A DNA stretch of 64,000 nt from assembly GCF_009601165.1 (NCBI RefSeq), contig NZ_WIRE01000001.1:806001-870000 (forward strand), written 5' to 3'. The translations under genes were made by a program, and so were the position numbers. The notes under the pieces are model-generated. The model saw only the letters and a program-made list of their open reading frames with translations. It searched no databases and was not told the DNA's origin. This document shows positions 18,686 through 27,340 of the stretch, in pieces. Position 1 is the first letter of the stretch. Each line of letters starts with the position of its first letter. The stretch comes from Alcanivorax sediminis (lineage in GTDB: Bacteria > Pseudomonadota > Gammaproteobacteria > Pseudomonadales > Alcanivoracaceae).

Positions 18686-19492
18686 TTAATTATTTGCCTG
18701 CCCAGGCTGATACTTGTCGCGCAAAATTCCGGTTAGCCTTTCATAAGGCAGTGTCAGTTGTGGCTGACCCATGGCGTACGGCGCGATGTGGTAGACGTTG
18801 TACTGCAGCACCAGCCCTTCATTGGTGAAGAACACATCATCGGTCTTGTCGAACGGCCAGCTGTCACGAAAGGCTTCATCCAGTTTCTGTTCATCCAGCC
18901 AGTTCCCATGAGCCTCGCGTGCTGCTGCCCAGAATGCTGCTTCCTGACCCGGTATCAGGAGGTCTTCAAGTTGTAACCACTGCTGACGTGCCAGGTCCCA
19001 GTGAAAATAGCCCACATTGGGTTGGCCATGGGCACCGCCGGTATATTCATAACTTTCCATGCTCAGGGTCAGCAAACCATGTTCGCAGCGTTGATGTTTG
19101 ACCGTGGCACTCAACTCCCAGCCCTGTTCAGACGCCATCGCCATGTCACTGGCATCCGCGAGAAAGGCATCAGCCAGACCCTCAATGCTGCCGTCGTGGA
19201 TGGCATCGCCTTCCATTCTCACCAGCATTGAGGCGAGCCGGGATTCGATGGCCTTGTTGAGTACGGGCTGATCTTCAAAGTTGAGCCAGGCGATATGAAC
19301 GTGTGGGCAGCCCTTGCCTTCGCATTGCGGGGCGCTTTTTTTCAGTTCGATGCGGATGCGGATGGGTTTGTGCGTTGATTCGGCGACCGGTGCCTGAGCA
19401 GTATTGTTCTCGGCGTTGTTATCCGGTTGTTCAGCGTTGTCGCAGCCAGCCAGCAGAAAGATCCCCAGCAGCAGCGCCATTGTCATGCGCAT
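18686..19492 (-). CDS. DUF3298/RsiV-like lipoprotein
   Basis: The 268-residue protein has a lipoprotein signal (lipobox LLAGC, Cys at about residue 18), an Asn/Ala-rich linker, and a domain like DUF4163-DUF3298 of RsiV-type proteins, with the characteristic YTGGAHG motif near residue 150. It would be an inner- or outer-membrane-anchored periplasmic protein. The function of stand-alone members is unknown. It is convergent with cobS. Confidence 0.75.
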   Translation of the reverse strand: MRMTMALLLGIFLLAGCDNAEQPDNNAENNTAQAPVAESTHKPIRIRIELKKSAPQCEGKGCPHVHIAWLNFEDQPVLNKAIESRLASMLVRMEGDAIHDGSIEGLADAFLADASDMAMASEQGWELSATVKHQRCEHGLLTLSMESYEYTGGAHGQPNVGYFHWDLARQQWLQLEDLLIPGQEAAFWAAAREAHGNWLDEQKLDEAFRDSWPFDKTDDVFFTNEGLVLQYNVYHIAPYAMGQPQLTLPYERLTGILRDKYQPGQANN

Positions 19493-19653
19493 GGCGTACC
19501 CTTAAAAAGTTGGTGAACAGTGGTAAACAGCGGTTAACGCATTTAAAGCCAGCGCCTTACCGGGTTCAAGTTGCCTTTTGCAACCGGGATGGGCAAACAC
19601 TATCCTGCAGCGGCCCAATGGGGCCAAGCATGCAGCTATGATGGGAGACAAAA

Positions 19654-20100
19654 ATGAGTTTTTGGACTGTGTATCTGTCCGGTGAGATTCACACCGATTG
19701 GCGCGAACGGATCATTCAAGGCTGTGCCGAACTGGAGCTGGATATCGAATTCACCAGCCCGGTGACGGATCACGAAGCCAGTGACAAGGTGGGCGTGAAT
19801 ATTCTCGGCGCAGAAGACAAACGCTTCTGGGAAGATCGGCTGGGTGCAGGCATTAACGGTATTCGTACCCGCAAGCTGATTGATGAAGCTGATCTGGTCG
19901 TTGTCCGCTTCGGGCCGCAGTACAAGCAGTGGAATGCGGCCTTTGATGCAGGCTACACCGCAGCACTCGGCACACCGATGATCATCCTGCACGATGAGGA
20001 ACATGATCATCCTCTCAAGGAAGTGGACGCTGCGGCGGATGCGGTTGCCCGCACCCCCGAACAGGTGGTGGCCATGCTGACATATATCCTCAAGGCATAA
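19654..20100 (+). CDS. YtoQ family protein
   Basis: The 148-residue product begins MSFWTVYLSGEIHTDWRERI and matches YtoQ proteins, distantly related to nucleoside 2-deoxyribosyltransferases (SGEI near residue 9; IDEADLVVVRFG and AAFDAGYTAALG typical of that fold). The biochemical function is not established. GGGAGA precedes the start. It is a single-gene transcript ending at a strong stem-loop. Confidence 0.85.
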   Translation: MSFWTVYLSGEIHTDWRERIIQGCAELELDIEFTSPVTDHEASDKVGVNILGAEDKRFWEDRLGAGINGIRTRKLIDEADLVVVRFGPQYKQWNAAFDAGYTAALGTPMIILHDEEHDHPLKEVDAAADAVARTPEQVVAMLTYILKA

Positions 20101-20108
20101 CCCCGCTC

Positions 20109-20140
20109 CGGCTGACGCCCCGGATCAGGGGCGTCAGCCG
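20109..20140 (+). terminator. Stem-loop terminator after the ytoQ-like gene
   Basis: A perfect 13-bp stem (CGGCTGACGCCCC / GGGGCGTCAGCCG) with a 6-base loop begins 9 bases after the stop. The following TTCAATTCTCC is only moderately T-rich. Confidence 0.7.
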
Positions 20141-20245
20141 TTCAATTCTCCACAAACGTCTTTTTACCCGCTTTTGCATCTCCCTCGGGAGAGAATCCGG
20201 TGTTTCCGTTGTCCTATGCCTGACGTTCACAGTTCAGGAGCGAAC

Positions 20246-20440
20246 ATGACAACCAAATTATGGGCTGCCGCCACCTTGATGCTGGTGACCACTGCCTCCG
20301 CCTGGGCAGACAGCGCTGAGGAGGTTGCCATCTCTCAGGCCGCCTTTGCGGAGCCAATGGAGCTGCGCCAGGACGCGGATGCCGAGATGCTCAATGATGG
20401 GAAAGACATCACGCCGGGCATGGGTGACCTGAAGCAGTAA
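20246..20440 (+). CDS. Small secreted protein (64 aa)
   Basis: MTTKLWAAATLMLVTTASAWA is a clear signal peptide, leaving a roughly 43-residue acidic mature peptide with no family I know. GGAG lies 6 nt before ATG 20246. The frame extends upstream to 20174 but without a signal sequence. Possibly expressed with the next gene. Confidence 0.6.
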   Translation: MTTKLWAAATLMLVTTASAWADSAEEVAISQAAFAEPMELRQDADAEMLNDGKDITPGMGDLKQ

Positions 20441-20524
20441 GCACCGTGGAGACGCGTCAAGCTCTCCTCCAGGGGTGCTTGTCACTGGCGGCCCTGAAAA
20501 ATGGATGAGAAGGGAGAGAAGACG

Positions 20525-20887
20525 ATGCTGACCCTGATTCCGTTTGATGACACCCGCGTGGTGGGGGTACGGATTTCCGGCAAGATCACCCGGCCCGAGT
20601 TTGACCTCATGGTGGAGAGGCTGGAGTCGGTACTCACAGAGTACGCCAAGGTCCGAGTCTACGTGGAGCTGGAAAGTTTCGGTGGCGTGGCCATGGACAC
20701 CTTGCTGGAAGATCTCAAGTTTGGTCTTCGCCACTGGCATGATGTGGAGCGAAAGGTGGTCGTGTCCGATGCCGATTGGGTGCGCCGTCTTGGCAATCTG
20801 GCCTCCCGGCTGTTCAGCAACATTCAGGTGCAAGTGTTCGAGCGGGATCAGGAGGATCTGGCCAGGGCATGGATTTGCGAGCCCTGA
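20525..20887 (+). CDS. STAS/SpoIIAA-like domain protein
   Basis: The 120-residue product (MLTLIPFDDTRVVGVRISGKI...) matches the SpoIIAA-like/STAS fold found in small proteins implicated in membrane or lipid association. Repeated beta-strand/helix pattern and the VELESFGGVAMDTLLEDLKFGLRH block support this. GGGAGAGAAG precedes ATG 20525; the ATG at 20501 is an alternative. Precise role unknown. Confidence 0.75.
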   Translation: MLTLIPFDDTRVVGVRISGKITRPEFDLMVERLESVLTEYAKVRVYVELESFGGVAMDTLLEDLKFGLRHWHDVERKVVVSDADWVRRLGNLASRLFSNIQVQVFERDQEDLARAWICEP

Positions 20888-20928
20888 TGTTTTCAGAACC
20901 TGGCATCTACAGAATCAGCGCGTTCGGA

Positions 20929-21040
20929 GCGAGTGACGAGTTTCGAGTTGCGAAAGGCACAAGATAAACAGCAAACCCTTTTAATTCAGCGTGGGGCAAG
21001 TTTTGCTCTTCGCAACTCGCAACTCGCAACTCGCAACTCG
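20929..21040. repeat. Heptad inverted-repeat element (GAGTNNC class)
   Basis: Left arm 20929-20953 is GAGTGAC, GAGTTTC, GAGTTGC, GA; right arm 21009-21040 has four exact GCAACTC units. The centre of 55 bases starts AAGGCA and ends TTTTGCTC, as in other members. It lies between convergent genes. Confidence 0.85.
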
Positions 21041-21042
21041 TC

Positions 21043-21468
21043 CTAGTCCAGCAATCTCGCCAGATTCGCCAGACAGATCCGGTACATCTGCTCGGCGCCC
21101 AGTCGTGCTTTTTCAATCTTGTCTTGTGGGGCGTTGCCGCCGTTGAAACTGGCTTGCCACGTGACCGTGCAGCCGCTGTCAGCGGGTTTCACTTCTACAT
21201 ACGCCTGATAATGTGTCTCTTCCCTTACGCCCGGCGCCTTGAGTATGCGATAGCCGAACGAGAGCGATTGGTCATTCAGTGAGGTGAGTGCCTCAACAAC
21301 CTGGCCGCCATCAGCAGTGGATACCGTACGCACTGCACCGACCCCTTCACCCTCGACACTGCAGCCGGTGACGCCGGGTAGCCAGCTGAGATCAGAAAAA
21401 TCACGAATCCGCTGCCAAACGGTATCGGCGCTCTGGGTGAATTGCTGCTCCACAAAAATAACGGCCAT
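21043..21468 (-). CDS. SRPBCC (polyketide cyclase-like) family protein
   Basis: The 141-residue product begins MAVIFVEQQFTQSADTVWQRI, the typical first strand and helix of the START/SRPBCC ligand-binding fold, and ends with the long amphipathic C-terminal helix. AGGGGACGAGC precedes ATG 21468. It is 13 bases downstream of the NmrA-like gene, so the two probably act together, with an unknown hydrophobic ligand. Confidence 0.8.
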   Translation of the reverse strand: MAVIFVEQQFTQSADTVWQRIRDFSDLSWLPGVTGCSVEGEGVGAVRTVSTADGGQVVEALTSLNDQSLSFGYRILKAPGVREETHYQAYVEVKPADSGCTVTWQASFNGGNAPQDKIEKARLGAEQMYRICLANLARLLD

Positions 21469-21481
21469 GCTCGTCCCCTGT

Positions 21482-22372
21482 TTACTTGTTATTGGCGGCA
21501 AGCCGCTGTCGCAGGAAAGTTTCGAACGAAGTCAGGAACGGGAAGTCCTTGCGTACTGCTTCCACATCGAAGCGCCAGCGCACGGTGTTGTTCCACACAT
21601 ACTGGCGGGCGGCTTCCGCGTTAGTGAGCCGCAGTGCCCATAACGGAATACGGAAAGGCAGCGGGCGCTTGCCGGTCACGCTCCGGTAGATGGTTTTCAT
21701 CTGTGCCACCGTCAGCACATCACTGGCCAGATCAGGCTTGCTGCCGATGAACTTGTCCGGGTTGGCAAAGATTTCGGCGCTGGCGCGGGCAATATCTTCA
21801 ACCGTCACCATGTGGAACGGCACGTCTTTTTTCAGGCAGCCATCCAGCGTCGCCAGTACCAGTGCCGGGTTGATGGCTTTCTTGCCTTTGTTGCCCATGA
21901 CCGGCTCGAAGAAATTTTCCATGAAGAACACTTCGCGCAGCATGGTGAACGGCAGGCCGATGTTTTCGATGTGTTGCTCGATCACCCATTTGCTCGCGAA
22001 GTGCAGTACGTTGCCGGCTTCCTCGCAGCCGGCCACGGAGGTCTGCAGGAAGTGCTGCACCCCGGCCGCCCTGGCGGCATCGGCCAGGCGGATGCCCTGA
22101 TCGATTTCGCGCTGGTAGCCCACGCCCTTTTCCCAGAAGTTCTGCAAGGCAAAGACACCGTAGCAATCCTTGCAGGCCAGTTGCAGGGATACGCTGTCAT
22201 CAAGATCGCCTGCCACGACCTCAACGCCCTTGCGTATCAGCGCCTGGGCGGCGGGCTTGTCCGGATTGCGGGTCAGGGCGCGAACGGCAAAGCCTTTTTC
22301 GAGCAGCAGAGGGATCAGGGCGCCGCCCTGTGCGCCAGTGGCGCCGGTCACGAGAATGCGTTGGACTGTCAT
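21482..22372 (-). CDS. NmrA-like NAD(P)-binding protein
   Basis: The 296-residue protein has an N-terminal Rossmann loop (ILVTGATGAQGGAL), an extended atypical SDR core and the NmrA-type HFLQTSVAGCEEAG block. The usual SDR catalytic YxxxK is not clear, so it may sense or bind dinucleotides rather than catalyse. It is the first gene of a pair with the SRPBCC protein. Confidence 0.82.
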   Translation of the reverse strand: MTVQRILVTGATGAQGGALIPLLLEKGFAVRALTRNPDKPAAQALIRKGVEVVAGDLDDSVSLQLACKDCYGVFALQNFWEKGVGYQREIDQGIRLADAARAAGVQHFLQTSVAGCEEAGNVLHFASKWVIEQHIENIGLPFTMLREVFFMENFFEPVMGNKGKKAINPALVLATLDGCLKKDVPFHMVTVEDIARASAEIFANPDKFIGSKPDLASDVLTVAQMKTIYRSVTGKRPLPFRIPLWALRLTNAEAARQYVWNNTVRWRFDVEAVRKDFPFLTSFETFLRQRLAANNK

Positions 22373-22575
22373 GGTGTATCCGTCTATAGAACTGGCAAGT
22401 TCTGCACAGGATGCCCGGAGTCTCGGGCGCCAACAATGACAAAATCAGTCAGGGAGATGGTGGATGTGGTGGCGTTAACAGCGTGGGGATTCAGCTTGAT
22501 GAACGAAGGAGGGGCAGAGGCTTGAGTATATTGGGTCAGGCTAATCCTGACACAGAGAGCTGTCGCGGCTCGACG

Positions 22576-22851
22576 TTAATGGTTTTGCGTGTGGGTGTGG
22601 TGAGTGGCATGTTGCGTGGAGCTTGTTGCAGCCGCGAAGCGGCCAAAAAAAGAGGGGACTGTCGCCCCCTCGTTATCGTCCTCTGCCTGGTTGTTGGACT
22701 CGACGTCCTGCCAGTCCTCGAAATCGTCCAGCGCGTCGCGCCAGTCCAGTTTCGGACGGGTCTGTTTTTTGGGTGCTTGGTGGACACCGCCCTTGCGCAT
22801 CAGTGGGTCGATTGCCGCCCAGTTACGCATGGGCTTGGGGGCTGCTGCCAT
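22576..22851 (-). CDS. Small hypothetical protein (91 aa) with repeat-derived C-terminus
   Basis: The product begins MAAAPKPMRNWAAIDPLMRK and is rich in charged residues in the middle (DWRDALDDFEDWQDVE). AGGAGAAG lies 5 nt before the ATG. The final residues (STQHATHHTHTQNH) are encoded by degenerate heptad repeats (CAACATG, CCACACC and similar), so the C-terminus seems to have run into a repeat element. No family recognised. The 22373-22575 gap upstream of the NmrA-like gene has no other gene. Confidence 0.6.
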   Translation of the reverse strand: MAAAPKPMRNWAAIDPLMRKGGVHQAPKKQTRPKLDWRDALDDFEDWQDVESNNQAEDDNEGATVPSFFGRFAAATSSTQHATHHTHTQNH

Positions 22852-23089
22852 GGTCTTCTCCTGTGAGTGTTGGCATTAGGTGGCGGCCGTCAGGGCCACC
22901 GGGAAAGCGGCGCGATAGTAGTGAGGGTGCGGACGCTTTACCAGAGATAATAGACACTTTATTTGCTGGCGAGTTCAGAGCGGCGAAAGGGTGTGAGATA
23001 GTGCAGATGAGTGGCTGTCACCAAAGTCCATTTATGGGGCGTTAAGCGCCGGTTAAGCTATACCCTGTCACGGTCAACAAGGAAGTGGG

Positions 23090-23872
23090 ATGCGAATTTT
23101 ATCGATGGTGCTCTTGGCGCTGGGAATAGTCCTGTCAGGCTGTACTGGTCTGGAAAGACTGCAAGGGGGCTCAAAGGGAGAGGAGCTGCGTGTGGGCATC
23201 ATGGCGGATTATCCGCCAATCATTTTCCGTGACGACAGCGGCGAGCTTGCCGGGCTGGAGGTGGATTTTGCCAACCAGCTGGGGGCCGCGCTGGCGCGCC
23301 CGGTCAGCTTCCGGGAATATTCTCTGGCGGGGCTCTTTGCGGCACTGGAGGAGGGAGAGATAGACATCATCATGTCCGGTATTTCCATTACGCCACAGCG
23401 CCAGCAGCAGTATCTGTTCAGCTTGCCTTACACCACCATCGGGCAAATGGCCGTGGTGCGGCTGAGTGACGCCGCGAAAATGTCTGCCCCCGGCGTGTTA
23501 TTACGCAGTGATTTTCGCGTCGGCTTCAAGAAAGGCACTACCGGTGAAGCACTGGTGCAGAGCAAGACCAATAACGGTGTCGGCTTTGACAGTAATGCGC
23601 TAGCCATGGACGCGCTGGTGGGTGGCCAGGTAGATGCCTTTGTGCATGATGCGCCCACGGTATGGAACCTGGCCAACAATCCCCAATACCGTTCCGATTT
23701 ACTGGGCCTCTACAAACCACTGACCAGCGAGCAGCTGGCCTGGGTCATGGCGCCGGAAAACCGCCGCTTGAAACAAGAGGTGGATGCGGTACTCAAGCAA
23801 TGGATGAGCAGCGGCGAACTCATGCGCCTGAAGCACAAGTGGATCCCGGTGAAGATACTTTCCGGGGAATGA
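23090..23872 (+). CDS. Amino-acid-type solute-binding lipoprotein (SBP_bac_3)
   Basis: The 260-residue protein has a lipobox (VLSGC, Cys at about residue 18) and a family 3 periplasmic binding domain: LRVGIMADYPPIIFRDD, GLEVDFANQLG, LEEGEIDIIMSGISITPQR and VDAFVHDAPTV. Such proteins capture polar amino acids for ABC importers or act as sensors; no permease genes are adjacent. AAGGAAG lies just before the ATG. Confidence 0.85.
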   Translation: MRILSMVLLALGIVLSGCTGLERLQGGSKGEELRVGIMADYPPIIFRDDSGELAGLEVDFANQLGAALARPVSFREYSLAGLFAALEEGEIDIIMSGISITPQRQQQYLFSLPYTTIGQMAVVRLSDAAKMSAPGVLLRSDFRVGFKKGTTGEALVQSKTNNGVGFDSNALAMDALVGGQVDAFVHDAPTVWNLANNPQYRSDLLGLYKPLTSEQLAWVMAPENRRLKQEVDAVLKQWMSSGELMRLKHKWIPVKILSGE

Positions 23873-23881
23873 TGAAGGCGG

Positions 23882-24037
23882 GACGCTGGAGGCCTGACGC
23901 CTGAATCTAACCTTCGGCGCTCTTCATGCCGTAGGAGCCTGCCTGCAGGCGATAGAGCGGCAATCAAGGCCGAATCGCCAGCAGGCTGGCTCCTACGGTG
24001 CTAGATGGCGATGGCCTGGTTTTACCGTCAGGCGTCC
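23882..24037. repeat. Heptad inverted-repeat element enclosing a REPIN
   Basis: Left arm 23882-23903 (GACGCTG, GAGGCCT, GACGCCT, GA) and right arm 24023-24037 (GTCAGGCGTC) are reverse complements. The centre contains a complete REPIN at 23931-23996. The right arm abuts the end of recG. Confidence 0.7.
23931..23996. repeat. REPIN (paired inverted REP)
   Basis: The REP at 23931-23953 (GTAGGAGCCTGCCTGCAGG then CGAT) is inverted at 23974-23996 as ATCGCCAGCAGGCTGGCTCC then TAC. Each half can itself form a small hairpin. Confidence 0.88.
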
Positions 24038-26134
24038 CTAAATATCCGCATAATCCTGCCCGCCCTTGAGCCAGCGGCGCAGCAGAGGATCAACCAGCGC
24101 CGGGCATTCCTCCAGTAACCGGTCGGCCACTTCGCGGGCCGGTTCCATCAGCGCTTCATCGCGCACCAGATCGGCAATCCGGAATGCCAGGTCGCCGGTC
24201 TGGCGGGTGCCCAGCCATTCGCCTGGGCCACGCAGTTTCAGGTCTTCCTCGGCAATCACGAAGCCGTCGGTGGTTTCGCGCATCACCGCCAGCCGCTGCT
24301 TGCCGGTAAGTGACAGCGGGCTCTTGTAGAGCAAAAGGCAGTAACTTTGCTCACCACCGCGGCCTACCCGGCCGCGTAACTGATGCAGCTGGGCAAGCCC
24401 CAGCCGTTCCGCATTTTCCATCACCATCAGGGTGGCGTTGGGGACGTCCACGCCGACCTCAATCACTGTGGTGGCAATCAACAGTTGTGCCTCGCCACTG
24501 GAGAAACGCGCCATGCGTTCGGCTTTTTCCCTGGCCTTCATGCGTCCATGGACCAGCTCCACCTTTAGCTCCGGCAGGGCAGCCTGCAGTTCTTCATAGG
24601 TGGCTTCGGCGGCCTTGGCCTGCAGCTCTTCGGATTCTTCAATCAGGGTGCAGACCCAGTAAGCCTGGGTTCCCGCCCGACAGGCATCATTGATGCGCTC
24701 AATCACCTGGGGGCGACGGCCTTCCGGGAGCACCAGCGTATCGATGGGTTTGCGACCCGGTGGCATCTCGTCGATCACCGAGGTATCCAGGTCGCCATAC
24801 ACGCTCATGGCCAGGGTGCGGGGAATCGGGGTGGCGGTGAGCACCAGCTGGTGGGGCACCTGCACGCCATGACGGGTTTCGAAGCGCCCCTTTTCGCGCA
24901 GGGCAAGACGCTGCTGTACCCCGAAGCGATGCTGCTCATCAATGATGGTGAGACCGAGGCGATGGAACTGGACGGCTTCCTGGAACAGGGCATGGGTGCC
25001 CACCACAATCTGTGCGGAACCATCGGCCAGCGCCGCATTGGTTTCCCGGCGAGCCTTAACCCCCAGGCTGCCGGCCAGCCACTGCACCTCGATGCCCAGT
25101 GGCGCCAGCCAGTGCCGGAAGTTGTCGCGATGCTGCTCGGCCAGTAGTTCCGTGGGAGCCATCAAGGCCACCTGGTAACCCGCTTCGATGGCGGCCAGCG
25201 CGGCGGCGGCGGCGACCAGGGTCTTGCCTGAACCCACATCCCCCTGCACTAGACGCAGCATGGGGTGCGGCTTGCCCATATCCGCCATCAACTCGCGAAT
25301 CACGCGCTGCTGGGCGCCGGTGAGCGCAAAGGGCAAGCTGGCTTGCAGTTGCTCAAACAGGGAGGCGCCGGTGAGGCGTGGGGCATGAAATGCCTTCTGG
25401 CCGGCGCGCTTTTGCAGCATGCCCAGTTGATGCGCCACCATCTCTTCCATGACCAACCGCTTCACCGCCGGGTGCTGGCCTTCCAGCAGCAGGTTGACTG
25501 GATCGTCGGGACGCGGGTTGTGCAGTTTGTGCAGGGCCTCGCTGAGGCTGGGCAGGCCACTCTGGTCCAGCAGGGCATGGGGAATCAGCTCCTGCGGCGG
25601 GTGAGCCTGCAGGTAGTTCAGTGCCTGGGTGGTGAGATTGCGCAGCGTCTTCTGGCTTACCCCGTCGGTGGTGGGGTACACCGGTGTCAGGGCTTTTTCC
25701 AGTGGTGGCAAGGGCTGGCTGCCGTGGGCAATCTGGTATTCCGGATGGTAGAACTCCAGCCCGGCAGCACCGGGGCGCGGCTCACCATACACCCGAATGG
25801 GGCGACCCCGTTCCAGATTGTTCTTTTGCGCAGCGGTGAAATGAAAGAAGCGCAAGGATACCATGCCGGTGCCGTCGGCCACCTTGCACAACAGCGCGCG
25901 GCGGCGGCCAAACACCACGTCTGCCGCCATCACTTCCCCTTCGATCACCACGCCGGTTTCCGGGCGCAGGCTGCCTATAGGCGTGATGCGGGTGCGATCC
26001 TCATAACGGAAGGGGAGATGGAAGAGCAGGTCTTCCAGGTTGTGCAGGCCCAGCTTGGTCAGTTTTTCCGCCGCAGCCGGCCCCACGCCCTTGAGGCGGT
26101 GGAGAGGCAGACTGGAGAGAGAATCACTGGCCAT
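24038..26134 (-). CDS. recG: ATP-dependent DNA helicase RecG
   Basis: RecG is a branch-migration helicase acting on replication forks and recombination intermediates. The 698-residue protein has an N-terminal wedge/OB domain (about 50-160), helicase motifs Walker A (QGDVGSGKTLVA near residue 295), DEQHRFG, TATPIPRT, and the C-terminal helicase and TRG-like end. The frame opens at a TTG (26140) but ATG 26134 starts MASDSLSSLPLHRLKGVG, as in homologues. recG next to oxyR is conserved in pseudomonads. Confidence 0.97.
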   Translation of the reverse strand: MASDSLSSLPLHRLKGVGPAAAEKLTKLGLHNLEDLLFHLPFRYEDRTRITPIGSLRPETGVVIEGEVMAADVVFGRRRALLCKVADGTGMVSLRFFHFTAAQKNNLERGRPIRVYGEPRPGAAGLEFYHPEYQIAHGSQPLPPLEKALTPVYPTTDGVSQKTLRNLTTQALNYLQAHPPQELIPHALLDQSGLPSLSEALHKLHNPRPDDPVNLLLEGQHPAVKRLVMEEMVAHQLGMLQKRAGQKAFHAPRLTGASLFEQLQASLPFALTGAQQRVIRELMADMGKPHPMLRLVQGDVGSGKTLVAAAAALAAIEAGYQVALMAPTELLAEQHRDNFRHWLAPLGIEVQWLAGSLGVKARRETNAALADGSAQIVVGTHALFQEAVQFHRLGLTIIDEQHRFGVQQRLALREKGRFETRHGVQVPHQLVLTATPIPRTLAMSVYGDLDTSVIDEMPPGRKPIDTLVLPEGRRPQVIERINDACRAGTQAYWVCTLIEESEELQAKAAEATYEELQAALPELKVELVHGRMKAREKAERMARFSSGEAQLLIATTVIEVGVDVPNATLMVMENAERLGLAQLHQLRGRVGRGGEQSYCLLLYKSPLSLTGKQRLAVMRETTDGFVIAEEDLKLRGPGEWLGTRQTGDLAFRIADLVRDEALMEPAREVADRLLEECPALVDPLLRRWLKGGQDYADI

Positions 26135-26153
26135 GATCAAGCATTACCCAAAA

Positions 26154-26230
26154 GCAGCGAGTAGCGAGTAGCGAGTGACGAAAGGCAAAGCTGGAGGGGT
26201 GTTCGCAACTCGAAACTCGCTTCTCGTGAC
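26154..26230. repeat. Heptad inverted-repeat element (GAGTNNC class), recG-oxyR gap
   Basis: Left arm 26154-26180 has GAGTAGC twice and GAGTGAC; right arm 26202-26230 has GCAACTC, GAAACTC, GCTTCTC, GTGAC. The centre is only about 20 bases, so a stem-loop is plausible. Confidence 0.82.
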
Positions 26231-26233
26231 TGA

Positions 26234-27136
26234 TTAACCCGACAGCCCTTCCTTCGGCACCGCCTGACGCAGCACTTCGATGGCCTTGGGACGCGGGAAG
26301 CTGTCACGCCACACCAGCGCAATGGTCCGCGAGGGGACTGGCTCCTCGAACGGGCGCACGGTGAAGGTGTCCTTGTCGTAGCCATGCTGATAGAGCGCAG
26401 AGTTGGGCAGTACGGTTACGCCCAGGCCACCGGCCACCATGTGTCGCAGGGTTTCAAGAGAGCCGCCTTCAATCTGCACCAGATTACGCTGGCTCTGGGA
26501 GTCGATGGCCGGGCACAATTCCATGACCTGGTCTCGGAAGCAATGCCCTTCACCCAGCAACAGCAGGGTTTCATTAAGCAGTTGTTCGGGGGCAATCTGC
26601 TGCTGCTTGCCCCACGGGTGGCCTTTGGGCAACAGCACCGAGAAGGATTCTTCATACATGTGTGCCCGCACCAGGCCGCCACCGGAAAAAGGCAAGGCAA
26701 CGATGATGGCGTCCAGCTCCCCATGCTCCAGCTTGCGGCGTAGCACGTGGGTATAGTTTTCCTCGATAAACAGTGGCATGTCCGGGGCGGCCTTGCGCAC
26801 CCGAGGCACCATGGACGGAAACAGATAGGGCGCTACGGTAAAAATCGCGCCGACGCGTAACGGCGAGCCCAGTTGGTCACGCTGGCTCATGGCCATCTGT
26901 GACAATAGGTCCGCCTGCTCCAGCACCCGCTGAGCCTGGGTGACGATCGGTTCCGCCTGAGGCGTGACCACCACTTCGCGGGGGCGACGTTCGAACAGGG
27001 GCATGCCCAGCTGCTCTTCCAGCTTCTTGATCGCGGCACTCAGGGTGGGCTGGCTGACATTGCAGGACTGGGCGGCGTGGCCGAAGTGGCGCTCGCGGGC
27101 CAGGGCGACTAGATAGCGAAGTTCTGTTAGTGTCAT
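26234..27136 (-). CDS. oxyR: Hydrogen-peroxide sensor OxyR (LysR family)
   Basis: OxyR activates antioxidant genes after disulfide formation. The 300-residue protein from ATG 27136 (MTLTELRYLVALARERHFGHA) has an N-terminal helix-turn-helix. Both redox cysteines fall exactly at residues 199 and 208 in LLGEGHCFRDQVMELC, the numbering of E. coli OxyR. The frame extends to 27181, but that extension is not conserved. It lies upstream of recG on the same strand. Confidence 0.96.
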   Translation of the reverse strand: MTLTELRYLVALARERHFGHAAQSCNVSQPTLSAAIKKLEEQLGMPLFERRPREVVVTPQAEPIVTQAQRVLEQADLLSQMAMSQRDQLGSPLRVGAIFTVAPYLFPSMVPRVRKAAPDMPLFIEENYTHVLRRKLEHGELDAIIVALPFSGGGLVRAHMYEESFSVLLPKGHPWGKQQQIAPEQLLNETLLLLGEGHCFRDQVMELCPAIDSQSQRNLVQIEGGSLETLRHMVAGGLGVTVLPNSALYQHGYDKDTFTVRPFEEPVPSRTIALVWRDSFPRPKAIEVLRQAVPKEGLSG

Positions 27137-27203
27137 GGCGTCGATATGTTTAGCCGATGGTCTCTGCATTGTGCACCCCAAAGGTGAGTGATGCCAGAGC
27201 AGT

Positions 27204-27333
27204 CATTAATTAATAATGAATAGTTAATAGCTAATAACTCGCGACTAGTATCCTCACCGTCCGTGGCCGCGCTTTCACGTAAGTGGTGCCCGCAGTTTTT
27301 CGCTATTAATTATTCATTATTAACTATTCATTG
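27204..27333. repeat. AT-rich heptad inverted-repeat element (AATAGTT class)
   Basis: Left arm 27204-27239 and right arm 27302-27333 are reverse complements. On one strand they read as successive units AATAGTT, AATAATG, AATAATT, AATAGC. The centre (about 60 bases) is GC-rich. The element has the same layout as the GAGTTTC elements but a different base composition, and it covers the promoter region between oxyR and the SDR gene. Confidence 0.75.
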
Positions 27334-27340
27334 GTTTGTT

